A stretch of DNA of 62,891 nt, taken from the NCBI GenBank assembly GCA_964496005.1, contig CAZBWW010000002.1:1-62891 (forward strand). Reading direction: 5' to 3'. This document shows, piece by piece, positions 60,876 through 62,891 of the stretch. Position 1 is the stretch's first letter; the number at the start of each line of letters is the position of its first letter. The stretch is from CAZBWW01 sp964496005 (GTDB lineage Bacteria; Patescibacteriota; WWE3; UBA101185; UBA10185). Below the pieces are notes generated by a model that was not told the DNA's origin, made no database searches, and was given only the letters and a program-made list of their open reading frames with translations. The translations under genes and the position numbers were made by a program.

Positions 60876-61727
60876 ATGTACATTGCTATCGACATTGGGG
60901 GTACTACTACACGTGTTGCTTCAACCAAAAATTTAAAAGAAATTTATAAAAGTGAGCGCTTCTCGAGCCAAGATACAGTAGAAAAAGAGCGGTTTTTGCT
61001 TGAAAAGGCGATTGTGCAGGTCGCAGATGGTCAGAAGGTTGAAGCGATTTGTGCAGGTATACCGGGCACCGTAGACCAAAAAGACAAAAAATTTAACTCG
61101 CTAGCCCATTATCCGCAACTAAATGGGTTGCCGTTTACCGATTTATTTTCTGAAAAACTACTTCGCGCTCTTGGCGGCGCAAAACTGCATATTCAAAACG
61201 ATGCTAACCTGGCGGGTTTAGGTGAAGCCGTATTTGGTGCAGGAAAAGACTTTACTGTTTTGGCGTATTTGACCTTAAGTACAGGTGTGGGCGGTGTGAG
61301 AATAGCTAATAAAAAATTGGATCCGCTCCAAAAAATTTCGGAGCCCGGGCACATGATAGTAAATTTTGACGAAAAACTGCTTGAAGCTGAAAATATTCAG
61401 GCTGTTAGTGTAAAGGGCTCTCTGGAACTATATACAGCAGGTACTTATTTCGAACAGGTATATGGCGTGACCCCCGAGAATTGCAGTGATATAGGTGTGT
61501 GGGAAAAATATGCTAATTATTTGGCGGTAGGTATACATAACGTACTTGTAATGTGGAATCCTGATGCGGTTGTCCTTGGCGGCGGAATAACTGAAAACTT
61601 TAATTTGTTTTATGACTATTTGATAAAAGCATTAGAAGAATTGGATTTTCTTGCTATACCATCTATTTTAAAAGCTGAGTTAGGTGATGATGTGGGATTG
61701 TATGGTGGTTTTGCTTTTTTGGGTTAG
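60876..61727 (+). CDS. ROK-family sugar kinase, zinc motif missing
   Basis: 283 residues. AIDIGGTTTRVAS (ATP), ICAGIPGTVDQ, IQNDANLAGLGEAVFG (catalytic Asp) and STGVGGV are ROK features. The zinc-binding CxCGxxGCxE segment after EPGH is absent, replaced by a Val/Lys/Leu stretch. It may phosphorylate glucose or another hexose without the usual zinc site. TATAGT and TATTAAT lie upstream of ATG. Confidence 0.8.
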   Translation: MYIAIDIGGTTTRVASTKNLKEIYKSERFSSQDTVEKERFLLEKAIVQVADGQKVEAICAGIPGTVDQKDKKFNSLAHYPQLNGLPFTDLFSEKLLRALGGAKLHIQNDANLAGLGEAVFGAGKDFTVLAYLTLSTGVGGVRIANKKLDPLQKISEPGHMIVNFDEKLLEAENIQAVSVKGSLELYTAGTYFEQVYGVTPENCSDIGVWEKYANYLAVGIHNVLVMWNPDAVVLGGGITENFNLFYDYLIKALEELDFLAIPSILKAELGDDVGLYGGFAFLG

Positions 61728-61758
61728 TGCGCCGGTGTAAGTTTATATGTATGTAAAA

Positions 61759-61818
61759 GGTCGGGACGGTGAGTAAGTTTTTGTACAATGTGTACATTAC
61801 TCACCGCCACACCCGATC
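61759..61818. terminator. Long bidirectional hairpin between convergent genes
   Basis: CGGTGAGTAA (61767-61776) pairs with TTACTCACCG (61797-61806), extended by GGTCGGG with CCCGATC. It lies between the ROK gene and the convergent small membrane gene. No strong U-tract. Confidence 0.6.
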
Positions 61819-61830
61819 ATCAGACAATTG

Positions 61831-62124
61831 CTATCTAGGCATCATCCCAAGTGCCACTAAATGTAGTAACATAAGGAAAAGAAGTCCACCCCCTGCCAAC
61901 TTGTCGTTCTTGAAAACAGACGTGAGAAAGATGGCAAGTGTGTATATGATGGAACTTGCGAAGAAACCCATCATGAACTCCGAAGACGGCCACCCCACAT
62001 ACAGGCTCACAACCCCTAAAAAAAGCATGATTAGAGTTGCAGCCCAGGATATGATTACCAGGAACATGAATAAACGATCACGTTCCGACTGCGCACGCTC
62101 GTGCGCTGTCGTCCTACCACTCAT
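61831..62124 (-). CDS. Small three-helix membrane protein with strong SD
   Basis: 97 residues, cytoplasmic charged head (MSGRTTAHERAQSERDRLFM), then three membrane helices. GGAGG lies 6 nt before ATG, and TATAAT about 80 nt upstream gives an ordinary leader. Unknown function. It belongs to the SD-led minority. Confidence 0.65.
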   Translation of the reverse strand: MSGRTTAHERAQSERDRLFMFLVIISWAATLIMLFLGVVSLYVGWPSSEFMMGFFASSIIYTLAIFLTSVFKNDKLAGGGLLFLMLLHLVALGMMPR

Positions 62125-62270
62125 CCCGCACCTCCCGATGCATTTTTGCTGTTTCCTTTAAAACAGCTGTTTTCAATAAGTAGCACTATTATACACTATA
62201 TATCCTATAGTAGTACGATTTGTGCGTAACCCAGAATACACCACCACCTCACCAATGCTATAATCAAACA

Positions 62271-62837
62271 ATGTTTAACATCCTATTTGGCTCTTCGCTG
62301 GAACGCCCTAAAAACACAGTTTTTGACGGTGAAGACGATGACGAACATATTCTTTATCTTTTCAGGAGAAGCTTCATCACAAACGTGGATTGGATATTCT
62401 TTTCCATGCTCCTAATAATGACGCCATGGGTTGCAAGTTTAATTTTTGGGTTGGCAGACGACCAAACAAAAAGCACAATTCCATACCCCGTACTGCTTGC
62501 TGTAATACTTTTTTGGTATTTGTTTACGGCAGGCTATATTTTTCAAAATTTCTTAAATTGGTTTTTTAACGTATACATTGTTACCAACAAAAGAATTATG
62601 GACATAGATTTTGTAGGGCTATTATATAAAAACCTGTCGGAAGCGCCGCTAACCAGTATCGAAGACGTAACTTCTAACGTAAAAGGCGCGTTACGGGTTA
62701 CGTTTAATTACGGATCAGTATTGATTCAAACAGCGGCAGAACTTAGAGAATTTGAATTTACGGACGTAGCTAATCCATCAAGAATAAGAGACATTATTTC
62801 TGATATAGTTACAAATTTGAAACATCACAAGGTATAA
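62271..62837 (+). CDS. Membrane-bound bPH-like domain protein
   Basis: 188 residues from ATG 62271 (TATAAT ends 6 nt before). Two membrane helices near 40-105, then YIVTNKRIMDIDFVGLLYKN and EAPLTSIEDVTSNVKG, the pattern of bacterial PH (bPH_2) domains. Function unknown. Confidence 0.75.
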   Translation: MFNILFGSSLERPKNTVFDGEDDDEHILYLFRRSFITNVDWIFFSMLLIMTPWVASLIFGLADDQTKSTIPYPVLLAVILFWYLFTAGYIFQNFLNWFFNVYIVTNKRIMDIDFVGLLYKNLSEAPLTSIEDVTSNVKGALRVTFNYGSVLIQTAAELREFEFTDVANPSRIRDIISDIVTNLKHHKV

Positions 62838-62844
62838 ACCGATA

Positions 62845-62891
62845 ATGGAAACTATATTTACAACTCAAGGGTTTGTACAATTAATAAGCTG
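62845..62891 (+). CDS. Start of the next gene, truncated by the window
   Basis: ATG 62845 lies 6 nt after TATAAA, which itself overlaps the stop of the previous gene. The first 15 codons (METIFTTQGFVQLIS) continue off the right edge. Identity unknown. Confidence 0.5.
   Translation, partial: METIFTTQGFVQLIS

Noticed and set aside
1..62891. CRISPR array, recoded TGA codons or prophage
   Set aside because: I saw no regularly spaced repeats, no genes interrupted by TGA in a way that suggests recoding, and no phage structural genes; the holin-like protein stands alone.

Overview
The window looks like part of a Candidate Phyla Radiation (Patescibacteria) genome. The supporting signs are low-GC DNA, standard stop codons (TGA acts as a stop), very short intergenic gaps, many small single-pass secreted proteins of unknown function, an archaeal-type ATP-dependent DNA ligase, and a 16S rRNA gene at the left edge with a divergent 5' end. 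I cannot place the class from this alone (Microgenomates or Katanobacteria-like is a guess). Two runs of 10 N (24623-24632 and 31042-31051) show that it is a scaffold.

Layout. 1-300: 5' end of a 16S rRNA gene reading off the left edge. 0.4-7.4 kb: a fused polyamine-type enzyme, a large secreted propeller/M23 peptidase, a structured RNA, mnmA, a HEPN-like protein and a degenerate nucleotidyltransferase. 7.5-11.2 kb: a Ca2+ P-type ATPase overlapping a Na+/Ca2+ exchanger gene. 12.9-18.1 kb: glycosyltransferase, DUF2330 protein, mutM-recF. 18.1-19.6 kb: two RNA candidates around a degenerate Fic protein. 19.7-30.4 kb: ATP-dependent DNA ligase, lgt, then a pentose-phosphate group (rpiB, rpe-like, split transketolase, PfkB kinase), interrupted by about 1 kb of non-coding, highly structured DNA (25237-26300). 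30.5-36 kb: envelope redox-type proteins, nth and an M3 peptidase. 36-43.7 kb: an orphan histidine kinase, YceI, a coiled-coil pair and an archaeal-type asparagine synthetase-like gene. 43.8-46.3 kb: accessory patch with an AbiEii-like nucleotidyltransferase, VapBC, a methyltransferase and tRNA-Glu with a duplicated 3' end. 46.4-62.9 kb: envelope proteins (VanW, VWC-like, prepilin-like), NYN, tRNA-Gln, a broken TPR gene, an ABC-F ATPase, two Nudix proteins, peptidase E and a ROK kinase.

Expression logic. More than 25 genes carry a -10 box (TAAAAT, TATAAT or CATAAT) ending 6-9 nt before the start codon and have no Shine-Dalgarno, so their mRNAs are probably leaderless. About ten genes, mostly small or of unknown function, instead have strong GGAGG-type ribosome sites and longer leaders. 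Several intergenic RNAs with promoters or terminators carry exposed CCTCC motifs that resemble the anti-Shine-Dalgarno.

Most notable items: a DsbA-like protein with its halves in swapped order (30502-31260); a structured RNA with a possible 8-bp loop-loop contact (25590-25768); two further structured RNAs (4535-4757, 18213-18415); the aminopropyltransferase-SpeD fusion; and the leaderless versus Shine-Dalgarno split.
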